From Steroidobacteraceae bacterium (lineage in GTDB: Bacteria; Pseudomonadota; Gammaproteobacteria; Steroidobacterales; Steroidobacteraceae), in NCBI GenBank assembly GCA_025458905.1, contig JALORN010000003.1, positions 1 through 64,000 on the forward strand: a stretch of DNA of 64,000 bases, given 5' to 3'. A program made the translations under genes and the position numbers. The stretch's first letter is position 1; each line of letters starts with the position of its first letter. The notes below the pieces were generated by a model. The model had not been told where the DNA came from. It saw only the letters and a list, made by a program, of their open reading frames with translations, and did no database searches. Shown in pieces: positions 17,982-27,409 of the stretch.

Positions 17982-18511
17982 GCGACAGCCCTCTCTCGCC
18001 GCCACTCGAGGAAGGCGTCGAGCAGCAGCAGCCCGGCGCCTGCCGTGATCGCGGCATCGGCGATGTTGAACGCGGGGAAGTAGGCACGACCCCAGTGCAC
18101 GTGGATGAAATCGACGACGAAGCCGTGCTCGATGCGATCGAGCACGTTGCCGACCGCGCCGCCGAGCACCAGGGCGAGCCCGGCGGCCAGCACCGCATGG
18201 CTGCGGGCCGGCAGGCTGCGCAGCCAGGCGAGGATGCCGATGCTGACCGCCAGCGCGAGGCCGGTGAACGCCCAGCGCTGCCAGCCACCGGCGCCGGCGA
18301 GGAAGCTGAACGCCGCACCCGGGTTGTGCAGCCGGGTGATGTCGAGCACCGGCAGCAGCGGCGTCGAGTCGTAGAGCGCGTAATTGCGCTCGATCCAGCC
18401 CTTCGAGAGCTGGTCCGCGACGATCACGCCGAGCGTGGCAGGCAGCCAGCGCCAGCCGCTCTCGCGTGCGGTGGGCCTGGTGACCCTCGCCTCGCGGCCG
18501 GCATCGCTCAC
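17978..18511 (-). CDS. lspA: Lipoprotein signal peptidase II
   Basis: This is an inner-membrane aspartyl protease that removes signal peptides from prolipoproteins. The 177-residue product has four hydrophobic helices and the family blocks [31 protein letters not shown] (first catalytic Asp) and the FNIADAAI segment (second catalytic Asp). The start is GTG at 18511, overlapping the ileS stop as GTGA. The stop overlaps the ispH ATG. The tight overlaps imply translational coupling in ribF-ileS-lspA-ispH. Confidence 0.95.
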   Translation of the reverse strand: MSDAGREARVTRPTARESGWRWLPATLGVIVADQLSKGWIERNYALYDSTPLLPVLDITRLHNPGAAFSFLAGAGGWQRWAFTGLALAVSIGILAWLRSLPARSHAVLAAGLALVLGGAVGNVLDRIEHGFVVDFIHVHWGRAYFPAFNIADAAITAGAGLLLLDAFLEWRRERAVA

Positions 18512-21405
18512 GCGTGGTACCTCGCCTCGCCCGGGCCCTCGACGTTCGAGACGCAGCGCAGGCAGAGCTCGGGATGGCGACTGTCCCGGCCGACGTCGAC
18601 GCGCTGGTGCCAGCAGCGGACGCACTTCGGCGCGTCGCTCGCGGCCACGCGGATCCAGGCCCCGGCGCGCGAGGCGGCCGCGACCGTGCCCTCCGGAGCG
18701 GCCGCGCCTTCCGGCAACGGGGTGACCCGCGCGCCCGAGGTGATCAGCAGGAAGCGCAGCTCGTCGCCGAGCGCGCCGGCGATCCGGGCCGCCTCCGGCG
18801 TGCACAGCAGCTCGACCTCGGCCTGCAAGGTCGAGCCGATCCGCCCCGACTCGCGCAGGCGCTCGAGCTCGCGCAGCACGTCGGCCCGCAGGCCGAGCAG
18901 CGCAGGCCAGTCGATCGCGTTCGCCGCCGGCGCGGGAATCGCGTGCCAGGTGGCGTGGAACACCGACGCCTCGCGGGAGCCGGGCAGGTAGCCCCACACC
19001 TCCTCGCAGGTGAAGGACAGCACCGGCGCGAGCCAGCGCGCCATCGCCTCGGCGACGTGCCACATCGCCGTCTGCGCCGAGCGGCGCGCGACGTGCGCGG
19101 CCGGCATGGTGTAGAGACGATCCTTGGTCACGTCGAGATAGCATCCGCCGAGATCCACGACGCAGAAGTTGTGCACCTTCTGGTAGATGAGGTGGAAGTC
19201 GTAGCTGCGGTAGGCCGCCACGACCTCCTCCTGCAGCTCGCGCGCCCGCGCCAGCGCCCACTGGTCGAGCGCCACCATCTGCCCGACCGGCACGGCATCG
19301 CTCGCCGGGTCGAAGCCCGCGAGGTTGCCGAGCAGGAAGCGGAAGGTGTTGCGCATCCGGCGGTAGGAGTCGGACATGCGCTTCAGGATCTCGTCCGACA
19401 CCGCGATCTCGTTCGCATAGTCGGTCGAGGCCACCCACAGGCGCAGCACGTCGGCGCCGAGGCTCTGCATCACCTTCTGCGGCGCGATGGTGTTGCCGAG
19501 CGACTTCGACATCTTCCGGCCCTTCTCGTCGACCGTGAAGCCGTGCGTCAGCACGCCGCGGTAGGGCGCGCGCCCGTTCAGCGCCTCGGACATCAGCAGC
19601 GAGGAGTGGAACCAGCCGCGGTGCTGGTCCGAGCCCTCGAGGTAGAGGTCCGCGGGCTGGGCGACCTCGGGACGGGCCGCGCCGACGCACTCGAACGACA
19701 GGCCCGAGTCGGCCCACACGTCCATCACGTCGGTCACCTTGTCGTAGGCCGCGGCCTCGGCGCCGAGCAGGTCGGCGGGATCGAGCGCGAACCAGGCGTC
19801 GATGCCGCCCGCGGCGACACGCTCGGCGACGGCCTCGATCAGCTCGGCGGTGCGCGGGTGCAGCTCGCCGCTGGTGCGATGCACGAACAGCGGGATCGGC
19901 ACGCCCCAGGTGCGCTGGCGCGAGATGCACCAGTCGGGGCGGTTCTCGATCATGCCGGTGATGCGCTGCTCACCCCAGTCGGGCGTCCAGTCCACGCCCC
20001 TGATGTCGCGCAGCGCATTCGCGCGCAGCCCCTTCTGGTCCATGCTGATGAACCACTGCGGCGTCGCGCGGAAGATCACCGGCGTCTTGTGGCGCCAGCA
20101 GTGCGGATAGCTGTGGCGGTAGCTCGCAGCGGCGAGCAGGCGGTCGCGCCCGCGCAGCAGCTCGACGATCGCCGGCACGGCCTCCTCGACCCTCTGCCCG
20201 GCGACGAACGGCGTACCCTCGAGGAAGCGGCCGTTGCCGCCGACGGGGTTCTTCACCGGCAGACCGTAGCGCTGGCCGACGACGAAGTCGTCCTGGCCAT
20301 GTGCCGGGGCGGTGTGCACCGCACCGGTGCCGGTCTCGAGCGTGACGTGGCCGCCGAGGATCACCGGCACCTCGCGCTCGTGGAACGGATGACGCAGCCG
20401 CAGGTGCTCGAGCGCCCCGCCCTTGAAGCGCGCCACCACGCGCGTGGTGGCGAGGCTCGCGCCGTAGCGGCCGAGGCAGGCCTCGGCGAGGCCCTCGGCA
20501 AGCACCAGCCAGTCGCGGGTTGCGGCGCCCCGTCCGGCCGCCTCGTCGGCAGCCGGCGCAGCCGCGGCGGCCGACGCCCCGTGAGCGGCCGTGCGCGACA
20601 CTTCGTAGACCGCGTAGTCGAGCTCGGCACCGAGCGCGACCGCCTCGTTCGCAGGCAGCGTCCAGGGCGTCGTCGTCCAGATCACGACGGCCACGCGGCC
20701 GACCGCCGGCGGAGGCAGCGGCGCGCCGGCGCGACCCGCGAAGTCGGCACGGTCGGCCACGACGAACGGCACGTCGACCGCGGTCGAGGTCTTCTCCTCG
20801 TATTCCACCTCGGCCTCGGCGAGCGCCGAGCGACAGTCGAGGCACCAGTGCACGGGCTTGGCGCCCTTGTAGAGGTGACCGTTGCGGACGATGCGGCCGA
20901 AGGCGCGGATCTGCTGCGCCTCGTACTGCGGGTCCATCGTGAGGTAGGGCCGGTCCCAGTCGCCGAGCACCCCGAGGCGCTTGAAGTCGGTGCGTTGCAG
21001 CGCGACCTGCTCGGCGGCGAACTGCCGGCACGCGGCGCGGAACTGCGTGGCGTCGAGCTTGCCGCCGGGCCGGCCGTGCTTCTTCTCGACCGCGAGCTCG
21101 ATCGGCAGGCCATGGCAGTCCCAGCCCGGCACGTAGGGCGCGTCGTAGCCGTCGAGGCCGCGCGACTTGACGATGATGTCCTTGAGGATCTTGTTGACCG
21201 CGTGGCCGATGTGGATCGCGCCGTTGGCGTAGGGCGGGCCGTCGTGCAGCGTGAAACGCGGCCGGGCGCGGGCCAACTCGCGCAGCCGCGCATAGGTGCC
21301 CTCGTGCTCCCAGCGCTCGAGCATCTTGGGCTCGCGCTGCGCGAGGTCGGCCTTCATCGGGAAGTCCGTCTTCGGGAGGTTGATCGTCTGCTTGTAGTCG
21401 GCCAC
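18508..21405 (-). CDS. ileS: Isoleucyl-tRNA synthetase
   Basis: This charges tRNA-Ile, with editing of valine. The 965-residue length is normal for bacterial type I IleRS. The HIGH signature (HIGH, 65-68, within [11 protein letters not shown]) and the KMSKS signature ([10 protein letters not shown], about residue 630) are present, as is the editing-domain [15 protein letters not shown]. The C-terminal zinc knuckle CVRCWHQR ... CLRCV is complete. A GTG start at 21405 is chosen because AGGAAA lies about 5 nt upstream and the typical MADYKxTINLP start follows. An extra stretch ([16 protein letters not shown]) inserted in the editing domain looks like low-complexity expansion. Confidence 0.97.
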   Translation of the reverse strand: MADYKQTINLPKTDFPMKADLAQREPKMLERWEHEGTYARLRELARARPRFTLHDGPPYANGAIHIGHAVNKILKDIIVKSRGLDGYDAPYVPGWDCHGLPIELAVEKKHGRPGGKLDATQFRAACRQFAAEQVALQRTDFKRLGVLGDWDRPYLTMDPQYEAQQIRAFGRIVRNGHLYKGAKPVHWCLDCRSALAEAEVEYEEKTSTAVDVPFVVADRADFAGRAGAPLPPPAVGRVAVVIWTTTPWTLPANEAVALGAELDYAVYEVSRTAAHGASAAAAAPAADEAAGRGAATRDWLVLAEGLAEACLGRYGASLATTRVVARFKGGALEHLRLRHPFHEREVPVILGGHVTLETGTGAVHTAPAHGQDDFVVGQRYGLPVKNPVGGNGRFLEGTPFVAGQRVEEAVPAIVELLRGRDRLLAAASYRHSYPHCWRHKTPVIFRATPQWFISMDQKGLRANALRDIRGVDWTPDWGEQRITGMIENRPDWCISRQRTWGVPIPLFVHRTSGELHPRTAELIEAVAERVAAGGIDAWFALDPADLLGAEAAAYDKVTDVMDVWADSGLSFECVGAARPEVAQPADLYLEGSDQHRGWFHSSLLMSEALNGRAPYRGVLTHGFTVDEKGRKMSKSLGNTIAPQKVMQSLGADVLRLWVASTDYANEIAVSDEILKRMSDSYRRMRNTFRFLLGNLAGFDPASDAVPVGQMVALDQWALARARELQEEVVAAYRSYDFHLIYQKVHNFCVVDLGGCYLDVTKDRLYTMPAAHVARRSAQTAMWHVAEAMARWLAPVLSFTCEEVWGYLPGSREASVFHATWHAIPAPAANAIDWPALLGLRADVLRELERLRESGRIGSTLQAEVELLCTPEAARIAGALGDELRFLLITSGARVTPLPEGAAAPEGTVAAASRAGAWIRVAASDAPKCVRCWHQRVDVGRDSRHPELCLRCVSNVEGPGEARYHA

Positions 21406-21436
21406 TGCGTTTCCTGTCGGTCGCCCGTCCGCCCCC

Positions 21437-22360
21437 TCAGGCGGCGAGAATGCGGCGCGCCGCGTGCGCGTCCCGGTCCATCTGTTCCACCAACGCGTCG
21501 AGGCCATCGAACTTCGCCTCGTCGCGGATCTTCTGCACGAACTCCACCTCGATCTCGCGCCCGTAGAGGTCGCCGGCGAAGTCGAACACGTGCGTCTCGA
21601 GCAGCGGCTCGACGCCCCCGACCGTCGGCCGCGTGCCGAGGCTCGCCACGCCGCGCAGCGGCGCCTCGCCGACCCCGTGCACCCGCACCGCGAAGATGCC
21701 GCCGATCGGCACACGCCGCCGCCCCATTCGCAGGTTGGCGGTCGGGTAGCCGAGCTGGCGGCCGAGCCGCTGGCCCGCGACCACGCGCCCGCGCATCGCG
21801 TAAGGCCGCCCCAGCAGGCGCGCGGCCTGCCCGAGGTCGCCCTTCGCGAGCGCCGCGCGCACCCCGCTGCTGCTCACCCGCTCCGCGCCGACCAGCACCG
21901 GCGGCATCACCTGCACCGCGAAGCCGCGCTCCCGGCCCGCCTCCCGCAGCATTGCCGCCGAAGCCTCGCCCTGGTGCCCGAAGCGGAAGTCGTAGCCGAC
22001 CACCAGCGCCTCCGGCCGCATCGCCTCGTGCAGCAGGGCGACGAACTCGGCGCCCGGCATCGCGCGCAGCGCCTCGCCGAAGCGCAGCAGGCAGAGCGCG
22101 TCCAGCCCGGCGCGCTCGAGCAGCCGCCAGCGCTCGCGGAAGTTCGTCAGGCGAGCCGGCGGCGACTGCGGCTGCAGGAACTCCCGCGGCATCGGCTCGA
22201 AGCTGAGCATCAACGCCGGCCGTCCGAGGCGCCCGGCGAGCGCGAGTGCCTCCCCCACCAGGCTGCGATGGCCGAGGTGCAGGCCGTCGAACGTGCCCAG
22301 CGTGACGACACCTCCCCGGTGCCGTTCCCGCAGGTTGCCGAGACCGCGGACGAGCTCCAT
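21437..22360 (-). CDS. ribF: Bifunctional riboflavin kinase / FAD synthetase
   Basis: This phosphorylates riboflavin and adenylates FMN in the cytosol. The 307-residue protein has the N-terminal nucleotidyltransferase signature [13 protein letters not shown] (22-34), then [10 protein letters not shown] and [12 protein letters not shown]. The C-terminal kinase carries the [11 protein letters not shown] and GIFAVRVHG motifs and the [10 protein letters not shown]-like segment ETHVFDF. It is the first gene of the ribF-ileS-lspA-ispH operon, with 31 nt before ileS. The promoter at 22396-22424 lies about 36 nt upstream. Confidence 0.95.
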   Translation of the reverse strand: MELVRGLGNLRERHRGGVVTLGTFDGLHLGHRSLVGEALALAGRLGRPALMLSFEPMPREFLQPQSPPARLTNFRERWRLLERAGLDALCLLRFGEALRAMPGAEFVALLHEAMRPEALVVGYDFRFGHQGEASAAMLREAGRERGFAVQVMPPVLVGAERVSSSGVRAALAKGDLGQAARLLGRPYAMRGRVVAGQRLGRQLGYPTANLRMGRRRVPIGGIFAVRVHGVGEAPLRGVASLGTRPTVGGVEPLLETHVFDFAGDLYGREIEVEFVQKIRDEAKFDGLDALVEQMDRDAHAARRILAA

Positions 22361-22395
22361 CGATTCATCCCGCCCAAACGCTTGAAAATCATAAA

Positions 22396-22424
22396 ATTAT
22401 AGGCGAATGCGCGCGCCATTCCCA
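22396..22424 (-). promoter_or_regulatory. Sigma70 promoter for ribF-ileS-lspA-ispH
   Basis: A perfect TATAAT on the minus strand (22396-22401) is followed by an AT-rich stretch unusual for this genome. TGGGAA at 22419-22424 is the -35 candidate, with exactly 17 nt between. Initiation is expected near 22389, giving a short leader before the ribF ATG at 22360. Confidence 0.75.
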
Positions 22425-22510
22425 CGTCCGCCGCATGACCCTCGCGGCGGCCGGCTTGAGCCTCACCTCCGGCGGCGGGCGGCATCCGGCTCGCGGTGGC
22501 CGACGACCGT

Positions 22511-24121
22511 TCACGGCTGCGGGCCGTCCGCCTCGCTCCGGCCGCCGTCCGCTCGTACCGCGGGCGGGGCGGTGCGCAGGTGCGCCGGTCGCAGCCCGGC
22601 GGCGAACAGCACGGCGAAGTACACGCCGGCCCCGGCCAGCACCGAGAGCGCGAGCCGCAGCGCACGCTCCAGCGGCTTCGCTTGCAGCCAGCTCCCGAGC
22701 TCCCCACTGCTCCACCACAATACGACGGCCATCACCGCGCTCGCGACGAAGATGCGCGCCAGCAGCGGCCACCAGCCCGGTCCGGGCCGATAGACGCCCT
22801 CGCGCCGCAAGCCGCGCCACAGCAGCACCGTGTTGACGGCGGCCGACACGCAGGTCGAGGTCGCCAGCAGCACGTGCGGCACCGGGAAGCCGAGGTATTT
22901 CGCGGGTAGCACCACTGCGACGTTCAGCGACATGTTGGCGCCGAGTGCGATCAGGCCCACCCGCACCGGAGTCCGCGTGTCCTGGCGGGCGAAGTAGCCC
23001 GGCGCGAGCACCTTGACGAGGCTGAACCCCAGCAGTCCCCAGGAGTAGGCCATCAGGCCGTACTGGGTCATCCGTACGTCGCGGTCGCTGAACTCGCCGT
23101 AGCCGAAGATCGTGGCGGTGATCGGGCCGGCGAACGCCAGCAGGGCCACCGCTGCGGGCGTGACCAGCAGCATCACCAGCCGCAGCGCCCAGTCGAGGGT
23201 CGCCGAGAATCGCTCCGTCGAGCCCTCCGCATGGTGCCGCGACAGGCCCGGCAGGATCACGGTCGCGAGGGCGATGCTGAACACCCCGAGCGCGAACTCC
23301 ATGAGGCGGTCCGCGTAGTAGAGCCAGGCGATGCTGCCGGTGACGAGGAACGAGGCGATCAGGGTGTCCAGCAGCAGGCTCACCTGCGCCATCGACGAGC
23401 CGACGATGCCCGGCACCATCAGCTTGCCGATCCGCCGCACGCCCTCGGCCGCCGGCTGCCAGCGCGGCCGGGCCAACAGCCCGAGCCGCGCGACGAACGG
23501 CAGCTGGAAGGCGAGCTGCAGCACGCCCGAGACGAACACGCCGATCGCGAGCGTGACGCCGGGGCGGGCGGTCTGGCTGGCGATGCCGACGGCGAACAGG
23601 ATCATCACCAGGTTCATGATCACCTGCGTGAAGGCGGGCACTGCGAAGCGTCCGTAGCTGTTGAGCACGCCGCTGAACAGCGCCGTCAGCGAGACGAAGA
23701 ACAGGTAGGGAAACGTCCAGCGCAGCATCGACACCGCGAGCTCGTACTTGTCGTCCTGCTGGGTGAAGCCCGGGGCGAACACCAGGATGATCAGCGGTGC
23801 GGCGACCACGCCGACGGCCGTCACCAGGGTCAGCAGCCCACCGAGCGTGCCGGCGACCCCACCGACGAGCTCGCGCACCTCCTCCGGGGCCCGGCGCACC
23901 TTGTATTCCGAGATCACCGGCACGAAGGACTGCGAGAACGCGCCCTCGGCGAACAGCCGGCGCAGGAAGTTCGGGATCTTGAAGGCCACCAGGAAGGCGT
24001 CCATCAGCGTGCCCGCGCCGAAGGCCTGCGAATAGACCATGTCGCGCAGCAGCCCGGTGACGCGCGACAGCAGGGTCGTGAGCCCGACGACCGAGGTGCT
24101 CTTGAAGATCGCGCGGCTCAT
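22511..24121 (-). CDS. murJ: Lipid II flippase MurJ
   Basis: This is an inner-membrane flippase that moves the peptidoglycan precursor lipid II to the periplasm. The 536-residue product has about 14 hydrophobic helices and begins with the family block STSVVGLTTLLSRVTGLLRD. YSQAFG, the AEGAFSQSFVPV block and the repeated G/P-rich helices follow. The C-terminus is a charged tail. The gene diverges from rpsT, as in many gammaproteobacteria, and runs in the direction of ribF, from which it is separated by 150 nt holding the ribF promoter. Confidence 0.96.
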   Translation of the reverse strand: MSRAIFKSTSVVGLTTLLSRVTGLLRDMVYSQAFGAGTLMDAFLVAFKIPNFLRRLFAEGAFSQSFVPVISEYKVRRAPEEVRELVGGVAGTLGGLLTLVTAVGVVAAPLIILVFAPGFTQQDDKYELAVSMLRWTFPYLFFVSLTALFSGVLNSYGRFAVPAFTQVIMNLVMILFAVGIASQTARPGVTLAIGVFVSGVLQLAFQLPFVARLGLLARPRWQPAAEGVRRIGKLMVPGIVGSSMAQVSLLLDTLIASFLVTGSIAWLYYADRLMEFALGVFSIALATVILPGLSRHHAEGSTERFSATLDWALRLVMLLVTPAAVALLAFAGPITATIFGYGEFSDRDVRMTQYGLMAYSWGLLGFSLVKVLAPGYFARQDTRTPVRVGLIALGANMSLNVAVVLPAKYLGFPVPHVLLATSTCVSAAVNTVLLWRGLRREGVYRPGPGWWPLLARIFVASAVMAVVLWWSSGELGSWLQAKPLERALRLALSVLAGAGVYFAVLFAAGLRPAHLRTAPPAVRADGGRSEADGPQP

Positions 24122-24231
24122 GGGGCGGCAGTCATGGGGCGGGCAGCACTATACAGAACCCGCCCCGCGCCACCGCCGACGCGCCTCCCGCTCCGCGCCG
24201 CTGGCGCCGCCGCCCGACGCGCTCCGCGCCG

Positions 24232-24260
24232 TTGACAAGCCACCAGCCGGTGCGCAAACT
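24232..24260 (+). promoter_or_regulatory. Likely rpsT promoter
   Basis: A perfect TTGACA (24232-24237) is followed after 17 nt by CAAACT (24255-24260), a weak -10. A pyrimidine-rich stretch and the rpsT leader follow. Confidence 0.5.
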
Positions 24261-24317
24261 ACGCGCCCTTTTTGCGGCCGTACCGCGCGGCCGCCCTTGA
24301 TTCGACCGGAGTTTTTC

Positions 24318-24581
24318 GTGGCCAACACCAAGTCCGCCGAGAAGGCCGCCCGCCAGGCCGACAAGCACCGCGCCCGGAACGTCACGCTCCGGTCCCGCGC
24401 CCGCTCGGCGATCCGCAAGGTCAACGAGGCGATCGGCGCCGGCAAGAAGGACGACGCCCAGGCCAGCTACCGCGAGGCCGTGGCGCTGGTCGACTCCCTG
24501 GTCAACAAGCGCATCGTCCACCGCAACAAGGCGTCGCGGCACAAGAGCCGCCTGGCCGCCAAGCTGAAGGCACTCGGCTGA
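24318..24581 (+). CDS. rpsT: 30S ribosomal protein S20
   Basis: A small basic ribosomal protein of 87 residues that binds 16S rRNA early in 30S assembly. The sequence is rich in Lys, Arg and Ala. It starts at GTG 24318 (ANTKSAEKAARQ), has the S20 segment LRSRARSAIRKV, and ends RHKSRLAAKLKALG. CGGAG lies about 8 nt upstream of the start. Many S20 genes use a non-ATG start, which fits autoregulation in other bacteria. It is divergent from murJ and followed by a terminator that overlaps the convergent gene. Confidence 0.97.
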   Translation: MANTKSAEKAARQADKHRARNVTLRSRARSAIRKVNEAIGAGKKDDAQASYREAVALVDSLVNKRIVHRNKASRHKSRLAAKLKALG

Positions 24582-24582
24582 G

Positions 24583-24625
24583 CCCAGCCCGGTCTGGCCC
24601 AGCCCGGTCTGGCCCAGCCTGGCCC
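24583..24625. repeat. Short tandem repeat after rpsT
   Basis: Just after the rpsT stop, a 15-nt unit (AGCCCGGTCTGGCCC) occurs twice in tandem, followed by a shortened third copy (AGCCTGGCCC). It is non-coding and lies ahead of the terminator. Confidence 0.7.
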
Positions 24626-24657
24626 GCCGGGGGATCCGTCCGAGGGGTCCGAGTCGC

Positions 24658-25245
24658 TCAGGAGCCGGCCTTGCGCCGGCTTCTCGTTTTTCGGGCCGGT
24701 ACGACGCGCGACGCGGCGCCCGTCGCCGCCTCCCCCTCGTCTGCCTCGGGCGCGTCGGGGACGCCAGCCGTGCCGCCCGGATCCACCGCATCGTCGAACG
24801 GCAGGCCAGGCGCCCAGGCGCCGAGCACGGGGTGCGCCCCGCCAGAGGCGCCGCCCGTGCCAGAAGGTGCGCCGCGACCGCCTCGGCGCCTTCGCGGTGA
24901 CCGCGCCTGCCTGGATGCCGGCGGGCCGCCCGGCTCTGCCGCGTCGACTGCCAGCAGCAGCGCCAGACGCTGCTCGCCGGCGGCCACGTCGCGCCAGTCG
25001 CAGCCCTCCGGCCAGGGATCGAGCGCGCCGGCCATCGCCCAGAGCATGTTCAGCGAGCGCGTGGCCCCGATGCGCCGCAGGGCCACGTAGGCCTCGACGG
25101 CACCGCGGCGACGCAGGGCCTCGACGCTGCGCACCCCGATCCGCTCGAGCAGGGTCTCGCTGCGGGGCCCGAGGTTGCGCAGGTCGCGGATCCGCAGGCG
25201 CAGCTTTCCCGCCGCGATTCGCCGGCGCACCTTGGAGTTGCGCAT
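24658..25245 (-). CDS. TfoX C-terminal-domain protein with long basic tail
   Basis: A 195-residue protein whose first half matches the TfoX/Sxy C-terminal domain, a helix-hairpin-helix-like fold: LRNLGPRSETLLERIGV, VEALRRRGAVEAYVALR, then SLNMLWAMAGAL and DWRDVAA. The usual TfoX N-terminal domain is absent. The second half is a disordered Gly/Arg/Pro-rich extension ending RSRRKAGS, which would be strongly basic. The ATG overlaps the obgE stop by 1 nt (TGATG), so it is translationally coupled to obgE. Its last codons contain the rpsT terminator on the opposite strand. TfoX proteins affect competence or DNA binding in some species; the function here is not known. Confidence 0.75.
   Translation of the reverse strand: MRNSKVRRRIAAGKLRLRIRDLRNLGPRSETLLERIGVRSVEALRRRGAVEAYVALRRIGATRSLNMLWAMAGALDPWPEGCDWRDVAAGEQRLALLLAVDAAEPGGPPASRQARSPRRRRGGRGAPSGTGGASGGAHPVLGAWAPGLPFDDAVDPGGTAGVPDAPEADEGEAATGAASRVVPARKTRSRRKAGS
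24663..24691 (+). terminator. rpsT rho-independent terminator
   Basis: Stem AGCCGGC (24663-24669) and GCCGGCT (24675-24681) with a 5-nt loop, followed by TCTCGTTTTT. It lies inside the last codons of the convergent TfoX-C gene. Confidence 0.85.
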
Positions 25246-26423
25246 CAGGCGCGAGGCTTCGGCTGTCGCGTCCGCGCCGGGGCGGGCGCCCTGGCCCTGC
25301 CGTCGCGCTCAGCCGCGCGTCGACGGGCCGGCCGGGCCGCACCCGCCTCGCCGCCGGCGGCCTCGCCCTCGGCCGGGAGGTCGCCGCCAGCCTCCGCCTC
25401 GCGGCGCCGGGCGGCCTCGGCCTCGAGGAAGCGCATCACTTCTTCCGCGAGCTCCCGCGTACCGATGCCGGTGGCACCGGAGATCAGGAACCAGGGCCCC
25501 TTGTGGCGCAGCCGGCGCACCATCGCCTTGGCGGCCGCCTCGGCCTCCTCGTCGGGCAGCAAGTCGCGCTTGTTGATCACCAGCCAGCGCGGCTTGCCGA
25601 GCAGGTCGTCGCTGAACTTGCCGAGTTCGGCGACGATCGCGCGCACGTCGCGCACCGGATCGGCATCCTCGTCGGGCGGCGCGATGTCGACGAGGTGCAG
25701 CAGCACGCGGGTGCGCTGCAGGTGGCGCAGGAAGCGGTGCCCCAGGCCGGCGCCCTCGGCCGCGCCCTCGATCAGCCCCGGGATGTCCGCCATCACGAAG
25801 CTGCGATGCTCGCCGCAATAGACCACGCCGAGGTTCGGGTGCAGCGTCGTGAACGGATAGTCGGCGACCTTCGGCCGCGCCGACGAGACCGCGCGGATCA
25901 GCGTGGACTTGCCGGCGTTGGGCAGGCCCAGCAGGCCCACGTCCGCGATCACCTTCAGCTCCAGCTCGAGCAGCCGCTTCTCGCCCGGAAGCCCGGTACC
26001 GAACTGGCGCGGCGCACGGTTGGTGCTCGACTTGAAGCGCGCGTTGCCCCACCCGCCCTTCCCGCCCTGGGCGACCTGCAGCACCTGGCCCTCGCGCGCC
26101 AGGTCGCCCAGCTGCTCGCCGGTCTCGGCGTCGCGCACGACCGTGCCGACGGGCACGGCCACGTACAGGTCGTCGCCGCCACGGCCGGTGCAGTCGTTGC
26201 CACTGCCGCCCTCGCCGGATTTCGCCTTGTAGTTGCGCTCGACCCGGAAGTCCGCGAGCGTGTTGATGCCCTCTGCGGCGCGCAGGAACACGCTGCCGCC
26301 ATGGCCACCGTCGCCGCCGTCGGGCCCGCCGAAGGGCACGAACTTCTCGCGGCGGAAGCTGACGCAGCCGCGCCCGCCGTTGCCGGCCTGGACCCTGACG
26401 CGTGCCTCGTCGACGAACTTCAT
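25245..26423 (-). CDS. obgE: Obg-family GTPase
   Basis: An essential ribosome-associated GTPase acting in 50S maturation and stress response. The 392-residue protein starts with the glycine-rich Obg domain ([23 protein letters not shown]). The G domain follows, with G1 GLPNAGKST (about 165), G3 DIPGLIEGA (about 213) and G4 NKRDLL (about 288). A long Arg/Pro/Ala-rich C-terminal tail of about 60 residues follows. The start at 26423 is the MKFVDEA common to all ObgE; an upstream ATG/GTG frame only adds non-family residues. It lies in the classic order rplU-rpmA-obgE, but a terminator separates rpmA and obgE. Confidence 0.96.
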   Translation of the reverse strand: MKFVDEARVRVQAGNGGRGCVSFRREKFVPFGGPDGGDGGHGGSVFLRAAEGINTLADFRVERNYKAKSGEGGSGNDCTGRGGDDLYVAVPVGTVVRDAETGEQLGDLAREGQVLQVAQGGKGGWGNARFKSSTNRAPRQFGTGLPGEKRLLELELKVIADVGLLGLPNAGKSTLIRAVSSARPKVADYPFTTLHPNLGVVYCGEHRSFVMADIPGLIEGAAEGAGLGHRFLRHLQRTRVLLHLVDIAPPDEDADPVRDVRAIVAELGKFSDDLLGKPRWLVINKRDLLPDEEAEAAAKAMVRRLRHKGPWFLISGATGIGTRELAEEVMRFLEAEAARRREAEAGGDLPAEGEAAGGEAGAARPARRRAAERDGRARAPAPARTRQPKPRA

Positions 26424-26481
26424 GCTTGCGACCCCGGTTCGCGGATCATCCCGACACGGCCCCGTCGCCCGGCGGCCTCCC

Positions 26482-26510
26482 AAACGAAAACCCCGGCGCG
26501 AGGCCGGGGT
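26482..26510 (-). terminator. Terminator between rpmA and obgE
   Basis: On the minus strand the stem ACCCCGGC / GCCGGGGT with a 5-nt loop is followed by TTTCGTTTG. It would end most rplU-rpmA transcripts, with read-through or a separate promoter supplying obgE. Confidence 0.8.
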
Positions 26511-26535
26511 CTCGAGGCGAACGCCGCGGCGACGC

Positions 26536-26793
26536 TCAGTCCGCGACGACGTTGACGAACGTCTTCTGGTCGGCGCCCTTGCGCTGGAACTGCACCTTGC
26601 CGTCGCTGAGCGCGAACAGCGTGTGGTCCGTGCCGATGCCGACGTTGACGCCCGGGCGGTACTGCGTGCCGCGCTGGCGGATGATGATGTTGCCCGCGAC
26701 GACCTGTTCGCCGCCGAACGCCTTCACGCCGAGACGCTTGCTGTGGGACTCGCGGCCGTTCTTGGTGCTGCCGCCTGCCTTCTTGTGTGCCAT
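26536..26793 (-). CDS. rpmA: 50S ribosomal protein L27
   Basis: An 85-residue L27, the ribosomal protein whose N-terminus reaches the peptidyl-transferase centre. The sequence begins [16 protein letters not shown] and contains the diagnostic LGVKxFGG-type block, [10 protein letters not shown] and [15 protein letters not shown]. It is 45 nt downstream of rplU and clearly in the same operon. No leader cleavage motif of the Firmicutes type is present, as expected. Confidence 0.98.
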   Translation of the reverse strand: MAHKKAGGSTKNGRESHSKRLGVKAFGGEQVVAGNIIIRQRGTQYRPGVNVGIGTDHTLFALSDGKVQFQRKGADQKTFVNVVAD

Positions 26794-26838
26794 GAGGGTG
26801 TGCTCCGGATAGGGTGCCGAGGACGCGGGGACGGGCGA

Positions 26839-27153
26839 TCAGCCCGCGCTGATGCCCGTGACCTTCACCTCGGTGAACTTCTGACGGTGGTTCTTCATCC
26901 GCAGGTAGTGCTTGCGGCGGCGGAACTTCACCACGCTGACCTTGTCGCCCTGGCCGTGCTTCTCGACCGTGGCGCGCACGGAGGCACCGCCCACCAGCGG
27001 CGCACCGACCTTGACGGACTCGCCGGAGCCGACCAGCAGCACCTGGTCGAACGTGACCTCCGCACCCGGCTCGGCCGCGAGCTTCTCGATCCGCAGGACG
27101 CTGCCCTGCTCGACCCGATACTGTTTGCCGCCCGTGGCGATGACCGCGTACAT
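26839..27153 (-). CDS. rplU: 50S ribosomal protein L21
   Basis: A 104-residue L21 that binds 23S rRNA. It starts [14 protein letters not shown], contains [11 protein letters not shown] and ends with the hallmark [25 protein letters not shown] 27153 follows GGAGCG at good spacing. It is the first gene of rplU-rpmA, with a well-formed promoter at 27182-27210. Confidence 0.98.
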   Translation of the reverse strand: MYAVIATGGKQYRVEQGSVLRIEKLAAEPGAEVTFDQVLLVGSGESVKVGAPLVGGASVRATVEKHGQGDKVSVVKFRRRKHYLRMKNHRQKFTEVKVTGISAG

Positions 27154-27181
27154 GCTGCGCTCCAATGCGAAAAGGCCGCGC

Positions 27182-27210
27182 ATTCTACGGCTTGACCCGG
27201 CCCCGGTCAA
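27182..27210 (-). promoter_or_regulatory. Sigma70 promoter of rplU-rpmA
   Basis: On the minus strand, TTGACC (27205-27210) and TAGAAT (27182-27187) are separated by 17 nt. The expected leader is about 22 nt. Confidence 0.8.
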
Positions 27211-27409
27211 ACGTTGATTCGCTTTTCTTTCAACGACTTGCGCCGCCGGCAATGGCGGGGCCCCCGGAGGGTCCGCACGGGAGCCGCGGCCGGGTCCGGG
27301 GCATGTCCGGTAGCGCCGGCCGGGCGTCGGGCACGCACCGACGCGTCGCCCGGCCGGGGCGCGCACCGGCATTCTCCCGGCCGCCGCGCTCCGCTAGGAT
27401 GCGCGCGGC

